64,000 nucleotides of DNA, from the NCBI GenBank assembly GCA_029006935.1, contig JAQXGX010000002.1, forward strand, positions 1-64,000, in the 5' to 3' direction. Below are positions 37,167 through 45,465 of the stretch, one piece after another. The position numbers and the translations under genes are program-made. The stretch comes from Eggerthellales bacterium (GTDB lineage Bacteria > Actinomycetota > Coriobacteriia > Coriobacteriales > Eggerthellaceae). How positions within the stretch are numbered: position 1 is the first letter of the stretch; each line of letters begins with the position of its first letter. Under the pieces are notes generated by a model, which made no database searches, was not told the origin of the DNA, and was given only the letters and a program-made list of their open reading frames with translations.

Positions 37167-39062
37167 CTACAGGGTATGGGTGGTGTACTGGTAGGAGCTG
37201 CGGGTGCGCATCTTCAGGTAATTCCGCAGGCCAGGGTCGGTTGCGTACACATAGCAGCCTTTCATTCCCCGCGTCATCAGCGTGCGGTAGGTGTTCTTGA
37301 TGATTTCGTCGGCAATGCGATGCGCTCTCTCGGAATCTTCGCTCATCATCTTCTTCAGTCCTTTGACGGACTGGTCCGTGCGGGCCCTTTTCGTGTAGTC
37401 GGTAATCAACTGGCCCTTTTCGTAGCGAAGGTCGTCGCCGATGATCACGCCTACGTATTCGAACTCCAGGCCTTGCGTGGTGTGAATGCAGCCAGCTTCG
37501 TTGATGGAGGTGGGGCTGATGGCAAAGGCTTCTCCTCCGTCAAGGTTCCAGCTGATCTCGAAGTCTCCGATCTTGATTTCGTGGGAATGGGTGTTCGAGC
37601 GGCCTTCTTTGGGCCAATTCCAACAATAGCCTGCGAGGATGCGGGATTTGTTGGATTCGGCGTTACGCTCTATGATCTTCTGGCGCATTTCCTGCGGGTC
37701 GTCGAAGACCACGTACTCGTAGTCGATGTCTTCGATGCTGTAGTTTGCCGTTTTTCGTATGCCCAGCACGTCGTCAAGCCACGCAAGGTATCCGTCCGAT
37801 CCGTTGCAGCGGAACTGGGAGGTAAGCTGCTCTTCGTAGACTTCGGCTCCGTTGATGAAGGCCCAGTTTTGGATCTGGCTTACGCTGCCGATGTCCTTAA
37901 CTGTGACGCGCTGGCTTTCGTCAATGAAGAACACGCTCAGACGGGCGGCGCGGATTATCTCGTGAATCTGGTTCACGCCTTGGTTGCCATATAATCCGGA
38001 TTTTTCGTTCAATCGATGGGCTTCGTCGGCAATGATGACCCCAACGGCATTTTCTGGAGCATCCACGTATGCGCCGGAACCCTTGAACATGTTATCGATG
38101 CTGCTCTTGGTGCGATGGCCCTTGAGCTTTCTTGCGTAGACGGTGCGCGGGGCGCTGTTCTTGGAGCAGTACTGGGCAAAGACCCCTTTCTGGGTCAGGC
38201 GTGCTAGTAGATTGATGGCGATGACGGTCTTTCCTGTTCCCGGTCCACCGGTGGCGATGAGCACCCGCTTCTTGCCGTCCTTTTCGCACAGATGGGACAG
38301 CTCCATGATGCGTTCAAAGATCACCTTCTGGTCGTCGAGCAGGTTGAACTCAGGATTGCTTTCCAGCATGCTTACGATTGAGTCTTGCAGGCTCTTGGAG
38401 GGCTTGATGCGGCCGTTGTCGATTTCCAGCAGGATGCCGTTTCGGTCTCCTGTTGTTATGGCCCGCTTGATGAAGCTGCGGAGTTTGCGAACATCGCCCT
38501 TGGTGAACACAGGGGCATCGTCCAGGTATTCCTGGTACTGGGGGTCGTCAAGGGGATCGGTTTCCGTTCTCAGGTAATTATGAAGATAGGCGCAGGGGTG
38601 AAGTTGGACGGATGCGCTCTGTGCGTATTCGTTGTAATCCCGGATCATTTCCGCGTAGCTCCAGGCTTGGTATGACGGGTGCACGACGCGGCGGTTTGCA
38701 CCGCCCGTGAACGTTTCCACCAGTCCGTCAAGGCCTTCTACCTTGTTGATCTTCTCCCATTGCTTAAGCTCGATGATGATCACGTTCGCGCTGTTTTCCT
38801 GGTCGTATCCTGAGATCAGAAAGTCCACGCGCTTTGAGGTGTTGGGCAGGTTGTATTCGATGGCAATACCAGAGTCTTCGGGGATTTGGTCGTCGTTCAG
38901 GACTTTGTACATGTATTCCAGCGAGTTGATCCAGGAGCGGAATTCGGCTTCACCGGTCTTTCGGTGCATCTTTTCCAGGATGTTGTCCCGGATGCTGTAG
39001 GCGATGGTGTCCTCTTCTACTTCCGTCATGAAGTCAGCCTTGCTGCCGCTGTAGATAATCAT
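37167..39062 (-). CDS. DUF2075/Schlafen-group-3-like helicase ATPase with N-terminal putative PD-(D/E)xK nuclease region
   Basis: 'VLIATGGPGTGKTVIAINLL' Walker A, 'GVIIADEAHRL' Walker B, 'TTQGLEFEYVGVIIGDDLRY'; N-term 'KRVDFLISGYDQENSANVIIIELKQW'. Confidence 0.85.
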   Translation of the reverse strand: MIIYSGSKADFMTEVEEDTIAYSIRDNILEKMHRKTGEAEFRSWINSLEYMYKVLNDDQIPEDSGIAIEYNLPNTSKRVDFLISGYDQENSANVIIIELKQWEKINKVEGLDGLVETFTGGANRRVVHPSYQAWSYAEMIRDYNEYAQSASVQLHPCAYLHNYLRTETDPLDDPQYQEYLDDAPVFTKGDVRKLRSFIKRAITTGDRNGILLEIDNGRIKPSKSLQDSIVSMLESNPEFNLLDDQKVIFERIMELSHLCEKDGKKRVLIATGGPGTGKTVIAINLLARLTQKGVFAQYCSKNSAPRTVYARKLKGHRTKSSIDNMFKGSGAYVDAPENAVGVIIADEAHRLNEKSGLYGNQGVNQIHEIIRAARLSVFFIDESQRVTVKDIGSVSQIQNWAFINGAEVYEEQLTSQFRCNGSDGYLAWLDDVLGIRKTANYSIEDIDYEYVVFDDPQEMRQKIIERNAESNKSRILAGYCWNWPKEGRSNTHSHEIKIGDFEISWNLDGGEAFAISPTSINEAGCIHTTQGLEFEYVGVIIGDDLRYEKGQLITDYTKRARTDQSVKGLKKMMSEDSERAHRIADEIIKNTYRTLMTRGMKGCYVYATDPGLRNYLKMRTRSSYQYTTHTL

Positions 39063-39313
39063 GGATTCAGTCCTTGGTGCCCGCGTTGGAAGAGATTGCT
39101 TGCTCAATGCTTGTCCGCTCGATTGTACTCCCAGCTGGGGAAAGAGGGGGAGGATGCTCGAGTTGGAAAAGTCGATGCTACTGGATAGGGGGTTCGTCTT
39201 GCGCTTTGACTCGAGGGATCTCTGCGGCAAAAGGGAACGAAGTGGACCGCGGCTCTGGCATTTTTCGCCCAGCTATGGCACAATATCTGTCCGAGCTTGA
39301 TTCGCTCGCATTC

Positions 39314-39388
39314 GGTCGATTGGCGCAGCGGGAGCGCAGGTGCCTTACAAGCACAAGGTCGGGGGTTCAAATCCCTCATCGACCACCA
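39314..39388 (+). tRNA. tRNA-Val (anticodon TAC), CCA encoded
   Basis: GGTCGATTGGCGCAGCGGGAGCGCAGGTGCCTTACAAGCACAAGGTCGGGGGTTCAAATCCCTCATCGACCACCA. Confidence 0.95.
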
Positions 39389-39395
39389 GATTTCC

Positions 39396-39426
39396 AGGCC
39401 AGGGCATTGTCCTGGCCTTTCTGTTT
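39396..39426 (+). terminator. Terminator after tRNA-Val
   Basis: AGGCCAGG-GCATTGT-CCTGGCCT followed by TTCTGTTTT. Confidence 0.8.
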
Positions 39427-39487
39427 TCTGCTGCGGTTTGGTGATGATGGTGGGTCGGGAGCGTGGCTGGCGTTCGAGGGGGGACGC

Positions 39488-39872
39488 TACCAAAGCGGAC
39501 GGTGCTACCACTCTCGGGGGTGCGCCGCCGTCATTTTCGACGTCTTTACCACTTTTTTGAGGCCCGACTGGCAAAATCGACGTTGTTACCACTCGCTCGG
39601 AGGCGTTCTGCCAAATCCGACGTTTTTTACCACGCCGACCGGCCCCTCTTTCGTCCGAAACGGGGTACGCTGTCCCATGGACGGTACACCGTGGAGCACC
39701 TGGGGGCGCTCCGGGCCCCTGCGCAGTGGCAATACCGTCAGATTTGCCATACGGCGGGCGAAAAAGTGGTAATAACGTCAGAATTGTCAACAAACCGGCT
39801 TTTGCAGTGGTAACAACGTGCGAATTGGCAGTGGGAGAGTTTGGGCCGTGGCAACAACATGCGAATTGGAAG
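39488..39872. repeat. Array of eight degenerate 25-bp repeats in two inverted blocks of four, 40-42 bp period
   Basis: Copies at 39488, 39529, 39569, 39609 (reverse orientation) and 39725, 39765, 39806, 39848 (forward); consensus AGTGGTAACAACGTCNGAATTTGCCA-like. Confidence 0.85.
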
Positions 39873-39874
39873 CA

Positions 39875-39897
39875 GGGCCTCTTGAGGCGAGGCCCTC
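39875..39897. other. Perfect hairpin AGGGCCTC-TTGAGGC-GAGGCCCT abutting the end of the repeat array
   Basis: Read directly. Confidence 0.7.
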
Positions 39898-40375
39898 TGC
39901 CTGATCGGGGCGTCCCCTGTCTGAGGGCGGACCTGGGCGCGCTGCGCCGGACGGGCCGGGTCACGCTCTCGGCACCCAAATTGACACGTGCCCGAACCAC
40001 GGCGGACCAAGGTCGAGCTTTCAGCTCTCAAATTGACAGTCCGGCCCGCACGGCGAATCGCGCTTGAGATTGTGCGGCTGGCGCGGCTCGTTTCAGCCGC
40101 CGTCGGTTTCGCTCGCTTGCGTTTGCCCAGGTCAGCGGTCCGCACCTTTGAAGGGAACGCAAAGAAGCAGCAACCTCAGCCCCACAATCGAAAACACGAC
40201 CCGGATTCGGACGAAATCCAGCCTCACAAACGAAAAACAGGTTGGAGCCTTTGCCTCTCCCTTTGGCGCAGGCAGAGGGCCGAACAACTTTGCATGAAAG
40301 TCTGGCGTAATCCCCGATTTCCCGTTCATTGACGTATTATGCGAAAGTACTGAGTGAAAGAATCTTGCGAACGGA

Positions 40376-40975
40376 GTGATTCCCTTGGCAAATTACACCC
40401 CTGAACGATGGAATGCCAAGAAGGAAGAGCTCATGGAAAAGTGCTTCGACTGCTTTGCGGAGCGCGGCCTTCACGGAACGGGCATCCGGGCGCTGGCCGA
40501 GCATTGCGGCGGCAGTTCCAACATGCTCTACACCTATTTTAAGAACCTGGACGAGCTGATCATCCAGTCAACGGAATACTGCATGACCAAGGTTGAGGAT
40601 GACTTCATGGCCAAGGCGCCCACCGACGCCAAGGACCTGTGGCGCTTTGTGGACGAAATTCCCTATTGGACGGCAAAAAAGCACGGCAAGAAGTATCGGC
40701 TCATGTACCAGGTGTACACCCATCCGAAGTACCGCGAGTACGGCAAGCGGTTCTTTGCCGGCGTCGATCAGCGCTACACCGAGTACGCAAAGCAGCTGGA
40801 AGGCAAGCTGGGCATTCCCTACCAGAAGCTGACTCCGTTGATCTTTATTTTGATCAGGGCCTGCGTGCACTATGCGTTGTTCGAGGACGAGTTCTACATG
40901 AAGTCCCAGATCGAGGTGCTGAAGGAAGCGCTGGAGCTCTTCATGGCCAAGTACAATCCCGCCTCAACGGCGTAG
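40376..40975 (+). CDS. TetR/AcrR-family transcriptional regulator
   Basis: 'LMEKCFDCFAERGLHGTGIRALAEHCGGSSNMLYTYFKNLDELI' HTH; start could be GTG 40376 or TTG 40385. Confidence 0.88.
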   Translation: MIPLANYTPERWNAKKEELMEKCFDCFAERGLHGTGIRALAEHCGGSSNMLYTYFKNLDELIIQSTEYCMTKVEDDFMAKAPTDAKDLWRFVDEIPYWTAKKHGKKYRLMYQVYTHPKYREYGKRFFAGVDQRYTEYAKQLEGKLGIPYQKLTPLIFILIRACVHYALFEDEFYMKSQIEVLKEALELFMAKYNPASTA

Positions 40976-41010
40976 CTGATTCGGGCAAAAAGCAAGAGGG
41001 CGAAAAAGAA

Positions 41011-41041
41011 GGAGGCGGATTCCGAAAGGGAGTCCGCCTCC
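41011..41041. terminator. Bidirectional terminator-like hairpin between tetR-type and uspA genes
   Basis: GGAGGCGGATTCCGAAAGGGAGTCCGCCTCC. Confidence 0.75.
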
Positions 41042-41079
41042 TGGCTTTCAGGATGATGTGGGCCGATTGAGCCCTGCCA

Positions 41080-41523
41080 CTAGCGCTGCTTCAGCACCAG
41101 CACGTCGCAGTCCATGTTGCGGATCAAGAAGGTGGAAACGCTTCCCACGAAGGCGTAGCGGATGTTGGAAAGGCCGCGTTCGCCGCAGATCACCAGGTCA
41201 GGACCGTAAGGCTCCACCAGTTGCTCGGCAAGGGCTTCGTTGATGCGCCCAGCCGCCACCTTCAGGTCAACGCTTCCAACGTGGGGATTGGCCCGGGCGT
41301 CGTCCAGGATGTCCGCCAGCTCGATGGAGATGCGCTCGGCTCCCGCTTCACACAGGGCGGCGAAGTCGACGCCGTTGGCTTCATAGGGAACCGAATCGAT
41401 TACGTGTCCGAACAGGATATCTGCCCCGTTGTTTTCCGCGATGGCGATGGCCCGTTCCGCAACGGTGCGCTGGGTCGAGCCGCCGTCGAGCGCTGCGAAG
41501 ATGCGCTTGTATTGCTGTGACAT
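41080..41523 (-). CDS. Universal stress protein (UspA family)
   Basis: 'YKRIFAALDGGSTQRTVAERAIAIAENNGADILFGHVID', 'GPDLVICGERGLSNIRYAFVGSVSTFLIRNMDCDVLVLK'. Confidence 0.88.
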   Translation of the reverse strand: MSQQYKRIFAALDGGSTQRTVAERAIAIAENNGADILFGHVIDSVPYEANGVDFAALCEAGAERISIELADILDDARANPHVGSVDLKVAAGRINEALAEQLVEPYGPDLVICGERGLSNIRYAFVGSVSTFLIRNMDCDVLVLKQR

Positions 41524-41940
41524 GGAGGTCTCCTTTCCGCGCGGCGCGCCAAACCGTGCTGTTTCCTAGCTCCATTCTACCCCTATCCGAGCTCTTTGGC
41601 GCACCAGGGGAAGGCTCCGATTGCTCATGGAGAAGCGGGTTTCCTGCGTGGGCTGCAGGACCTTCCACGCGGCGGAGCGGGCCTATTCGTGTGGGTGTCC
41701 GTTGCTTTGGGCAAATACCAGGCGGGGATTTTGGGAATCGACTGGGAACCTGCCGGGAGCTGATCGGGGGTTGAGCGGGGGGTCTGGAAGGCTTGGGCAG
41801 GAAGCGGGAAGGAGCTTGCCGGGGACCCAGGGGGAGTTAGGGCGAAACCCAGGCCAGCAAATCAACAGGCGTGTGCAAGAAGCGCGAAAGCTTGGAAGCG
41901 CATGATTGCCTTCCCGCGGATAAGACCAGAGGAGGTGCCC

Positions 41941-42774
41941 ATGCGGAAGAAGAGAACGCTGATCCTGAGCGTTGCCTGCGGCGTGATGTGCGCCGGATGC
42001 GTGCTCCTGTACGCCTACGGGGTGAAGACCGATGCCGACCAAGCCCGCGCCGAGGTTCTGCAGCGCTACGGCGGCGAGCAGATGGAGGCCTGCGTTGCCG
42101 CCCGCGATATAGCTCCCGGAGAAACCATTGACGAACGTGCCGTGGAAAAGCGGCTGTGGATTGCCGATCTGCTTCCCGAAGGTGCGGTGACCTCCTTGGA
42201 AGACGCCGTGGGACAAAAGGCGTCGTCGTCCATCCTGGCAGGAGAGGTGCTTTCCACCAAGCGCTTCGGGGAGGAGTCGACCTTGCTCGACGTGCCCCAG
42301 GGCCTGGTGGCCGTGAGCGTTCCCGCGAAGGACGTCCAAGCGATCGGCGGTGCGGTGGTTCCCGGCATGCGCGTTCATCTGTACGCCACGGGCAACACCA
42401 CCACCAGCCGCGTAGGGTCCGACGTGCTGGTGCTGGCCACCAGCCGATCGGCCCTGGGCGGCGACCAAAAGTCTGGGGACGTGACGTGGGTGACCGTTGC
42501 CGTTGACCCGGAAGACGTGCAGGAGCTGGTTTCCGTGGCAAACAAGGAGCAGCTGTACTTTGCCCTGCCGGGGAAGGAGCAGGAGTCCGACGGCGATGAC
42601 GCGGAGGAAACGAGCGGACCAACAGAAGAGGAAGGTCGGGATGGCGCCCAGAGTGCGTCTGGAACCGCTGGTCCCGGGAAGAAGGGCGGAGCCGCTGGGA
42701 CCGCGGAGGCAAAGGCCAAGAGCAGCGCTCCCCTTGATGGCGGAGACCAGGACGGAAAGGAGTCGGAGCAATGA
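41941..42774 (+). CDS. cpaB: CpaB/RcpC-like Flp pilus assembly protein (SAF domain)
   Basis: N-terminal TM; 'ACVAARDIAPGETIDERAVEKRLWIADLLPEGAVTS...GEVLSTKRF...VAVSVPAKDVQAIGGAVVPGMRVHLYATG'; first gene of tad cluster. Confidence 0.8.
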   Translation: MRKKRTLILSVACGVMCAGCVLLYAYGVKTDADQARAEVLQRYGGEQMEACVAARDIAPGETIDERAVEKRLWIADLLPEGAVTSLEDAVGQKASSSILAGEVLSTKRFGEESTLLDVPQGLVAVSVPAKDVQAIGGAVVPGMRVHLYATGNTTTSRVGSDVLVLATSRSALGGDQKSGDVTWVTVAVDPEDVQELVSVANKEQLYFALPGKEQESDGDDAEETSGPTEEEGRDGAQSASGTAGPGKKGGAAGTAEAKAKSSAPLDGGDQDGKESEQ

Positions 42775-44159
42775 GCAAGGTGGCCCTTTGCATTGATTCG
42801 GAAAGCATCGTGCGGCCCCAGGCAATCGGTCTGCCCGATGAGAGTCTGCAGGCTCAGGCGTGGCTGAAGCTTCTGTGCTCGGCCCAGGAGGCGCGTGACG
42901 CCCTGCGGCAGGACGCGGGCTTGAGCTGCGATCAGGTCTGGGTGGTGTCCTGCGACGACATGGAGCCAGTGAACCTGGCGGCGGCGCTGAAGGCCGATTC
43001 TCCCCATCGTCCGGTGCTGCTGGTGAACGAGGACTTCGGGGGATCGGTGCGCTCTTGCGCCGCGAAGGCTGGCATCGACCAGGTCATTGACCTGGCTGAG
43101 CTGGCGAAACGCTATGCCCAGCGCAAGCGGGACTTCGGGGCAAAGGCTGCTAAGGAGCAGAAGGTTCGCCCCCTGCTGGGTAATGACAGCCCGGCCAGCC
43201 AGGCGGCATCTGCCCCAGAGGGGCCAGCCCGAAGGAGCGGCACTGGCCTGGGCGGGGAGGAGGCGGAGGCTGCGGGACAGCGGCTTCTCAGAAGTGCAGA
43301 CCTAAGCGGACTTGACGTGCCTGCGGGCCAGCCCAAGGCGTTCTTCCTTCCCGTGGTGAGCGGAAGCGGAGGCGCGGGCAAGTCCACGGTGGCGGTGCTT
43401 GCGGCGCTGCTGACCCAGCGGGCGGGACTGCGAACCCTGCTGGTGGACTTTGACCTGCAGTTCGGCGATCTTGACGCACTGCTGGGATGCTCCGACGCCA
43501 TGGGGGTGGACGACGTTGCCCGCTCTCCTATGCGGACCAGCCAGCTTGCTCCCGCCAATGGCCAGCCGGCGTTTCTGAAGGCTCCCGTTCGGTTGGAGGA
43601 TGCTGAGCAGCTGGCCAATCGCATTCCCGCCATCATGGACGCGCTTTCCGGGGGCTTTGACGTGATCGTGGCCAACACCGGAGGCTTTTGGACCGAAATC
43701 CAGGCTCAGCTGCTGGAGCGCAGTTCCAAGGCGCTGTTCCTGATCGACCAGCGGCCGTCCTCCTTGAGGGCATGCCGCCGAGCGCTGGACTTGTGCGCCC
43801 GCTGCGGCATCGCTGCCAGCCCCTTCGTCTTTGCTCCCAACCGCTGTTCCAAGGGAGGGCTGTACACGTCCATCGACGTTTCCTGCGCGCTGCATGGGGC
43901 CACCTCCTTCGAGCTTGCCGAAGGTGGGGAAGAGGTGGAGGAGGCCTTGGCGGAAGGACGTCCCCAGGATCTGCTGGAGGAGGGAAACGACCTGGTCCAG
44001 AGCCTGGATCAGCTGCTTCGCCAGATCATGCCGCCCTATGCGGCTGCGCTCGAACGTTCCAACGCACGGGCGCGCAAGCCGGGCTTGTGGAGAAGGCTGG
44101 GCTTTGGTCGCAGGAAGGAGGAGGCGAGCGGGTATGTCGCTGAGCGAGAGAGCGCGTAA
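42771..44159 (+). CDS. tadZ: TadZ/CpaE-like MinD/ParA-family ATPase
   Basis: 'FLPVVSGSGGAGKSTVAVLAALLTQRAGLRTLLVDFDLQFGDLDALLGCSD'. Confidence 0.85.
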   Translation: MSKVALCIDSESIVRPQAIGLPDESLQAQAWLKLLCSAQEARDALRQDAGLSCDQVWVVSCDDMEPVNLAAALKADSPHRPVLLVNEDFGGSVRSCAAKAGIDQVIDLAELAKRYAQRKRDFGAKAAKEQKVRPLLGNDSPASQAASAPEGPARRSGTGLGGEEAEAAGQRLLRSADLSGLDVPAGQPKAFFLPVVSGSGGAGKSTVAVLAALLTQRAGLRTLLVDFDLQFGDLDALLGCSDAMGVDDVARSPMRTSQLAPANGQPAFLKAPVRLEDAEQLANRIPAIMDALSGGFDVIVANTGGFWTEIQAQLLERSSKALFLIDQRPSSLRACRRALDLCARCGIAASPFVFAPNRCSKGGLYTSIDVSCALHGATSFELAEGGEEVEEALAEGRPQDLLEEGNDLVQSLDQLLRQIMPPYAAALERSNARARKPGLWRRLGFGRRKEEASGYVAERESA

Positions 44160-45465
44160 GGCCGCCACGGTTCCCTTGGGGGACGGATTGCCGAAGGGGC
44201 AGGGAGGAAATGAGCTGGGGCTTCTCCTGCGCAAGCAGGTGCAGGAGCTGCTGCCGGTGGATCAGATCGCCCGTTTGGTGGCGGAAAACCCCGAGCGGGC
44301 CCGAAGCGAGCTCCGCCGGGCCTGCGGCCAGGTCATGGAGGAAAGCCTGTGGGTCGGGGTGTCGGCACAGCGTCGGGCGGACCTGGTACGGGGGTACATG
44401 GACGAGGTCTTCGGCTACGGTCCCATCGACGATCTGCTCTCCGATCCCGAAGTCACTGAGGTCATGGTGAACGGTCCGGGCGCCGTCTTCTTTGAAAAGG
44501 GAGGCCTTCTGCATCGCTGTGACCGGGTTTTTTCGGACGAAGCCCAGCTCCGGGCCCTGATCGACCGGATCTTGGGCCCTCAGGGCAGGCGCATCGACGA
44601 GGCATCGCCCATGGTGAACGCCCGCCTTCCCCAGGGGCATCGCGTGAACGCCATCATTCCTCCCCTGAGTTTGATAGGCCCCGTGCTGACCATACGCAAG
44701 TTCACGGAGCGGGTTCTCACCTTGGAGCAGATGAGGCGGCTGGGCTCCTTCGACGAATCGGTGGAGCAGCTGCTGGTCTGGATGGTGCGGCTGCACAAGA
44801 ACATCGCCGTTTCTGGAGGAACCGGCAGCGGGAAGACCACGCTGCTGAACGCCCTTTCCTGCCAGATTCCCCCAGATGAGCGCATCGTGACCATCGAAGA
44901 CTCCGCGGAGCTGCGGTTCCTTGAGCATCCCCACGTGATCAGGCTGGAGGCACGTCCTGCCAGCGCCGAGGGGACTGGTCAGGTCACCATTCGCGATCTG
45001 GTCATAAACGCCCTGCGCATGCGGCCGGATCGCATCGTGGTGGGCGAGTGCCGCGGAGCCGAAGCCCTGGACATGCTCCAGGCCATGAACACGGGACACG
45101 ACGGCTCCCTGACCACGCTGCACGCCAACGCCCCCCAGGAGGTGGTGACCCGTCTTTCCACCATGGTTCGGTATGCCGTGGATCTGCCCGTTGACGTGGT
45201 GGAGGCCAATATTGCCAGCGCCATCGACGTGGTGGTGCAGACGGCGCGGGGGCGGGACGGGACGCGGTACGTGTCCCATATTGCCGAGCTGGAGTTCGAC
45301 CAGGAAAGGGGGAGGTGCGTCTGCGTGCCCCTGTTCAGCCGGGATCCCCTGGAGCCCCGGGGCCGATGGAGAAGGGTTCCCTTGTGGGTGGATCAGGTGG
45401 CGGACTGGGGCATTGGGTCTGGGAAGGAGGTGGAGCGATGGAAGGCTATGGCCAGGTGCTCATAG
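44134..45465 (+). CDS. tadA: TadA/CpaF-type secretion ATPase
   Basis: 'VMVNGPGAVFFEKGG', 'NIAVSGGTGSGKTTLLNALSCQIPPDERIVTIEDSAELRF', 'MRPDRIVVGECRGAEALDMLQAMNTGHDGSLTTLHANAPQEVVTRL'. Confidence 0.95.
   Translation: MSLSERARKAATVPLGDGLPKGQGGNELGLLLRKQVQELLPVDQIARLVAENPERARSELRRACGQVMEESLWVGVSAQRRADLVRGYMDEVFGYGPIDDLLSDPEVTEVMVNGPGAVFFEKGGLLHRCDRVFSDEAQLRALIDRILGPQGRRIDEASPMVNARLPQGHRVNAIIPPLSLIGPVLTIRKFTERVLTLEQMRRLGSFDESVEQLLVWMVRLHKNIAVSGGTGSGKTTLLNALSCQIPPDERIVTIEDSAELRFLEHPHVIRLEARPASAEGTGQVTIRDLVINALRMRPDRIVVGECRGAEALDMLQAMNTGHDGSLTTLHANAPQEVVTRLSTMVRYAVDLPVDVVEANIASAIDVVVQTARGRDGTRYVSHIAELEFDQERGRCVCVPLFSRDPLEPRGRWRRVPLWVDQVADWGIGSGKEVERWKAMARCS

Noticed and set aside
39488-39872. CRISPR array interpretation of the phased repeats
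   Set aside because: Repeats are degenerate and in two opposite orientations, spacers are only 15-17 bp, and no cas genes are present in the window.
39104-40000. 298-aa minus-strand ORF over tRNA-Val and the repeat array
   Set aside because: Runs antisense through the tRNA and its terminator; composition not protein-like.
41627-41905. Possible Cys-rich small ORF MEKRVSCVGCRTFHAAERAYSCGCPLLW...
   Set aside because: No clear RBS, the remainder is low-complexity, and it lies in the G-rich intergenic region; not enough evidence to call coding.
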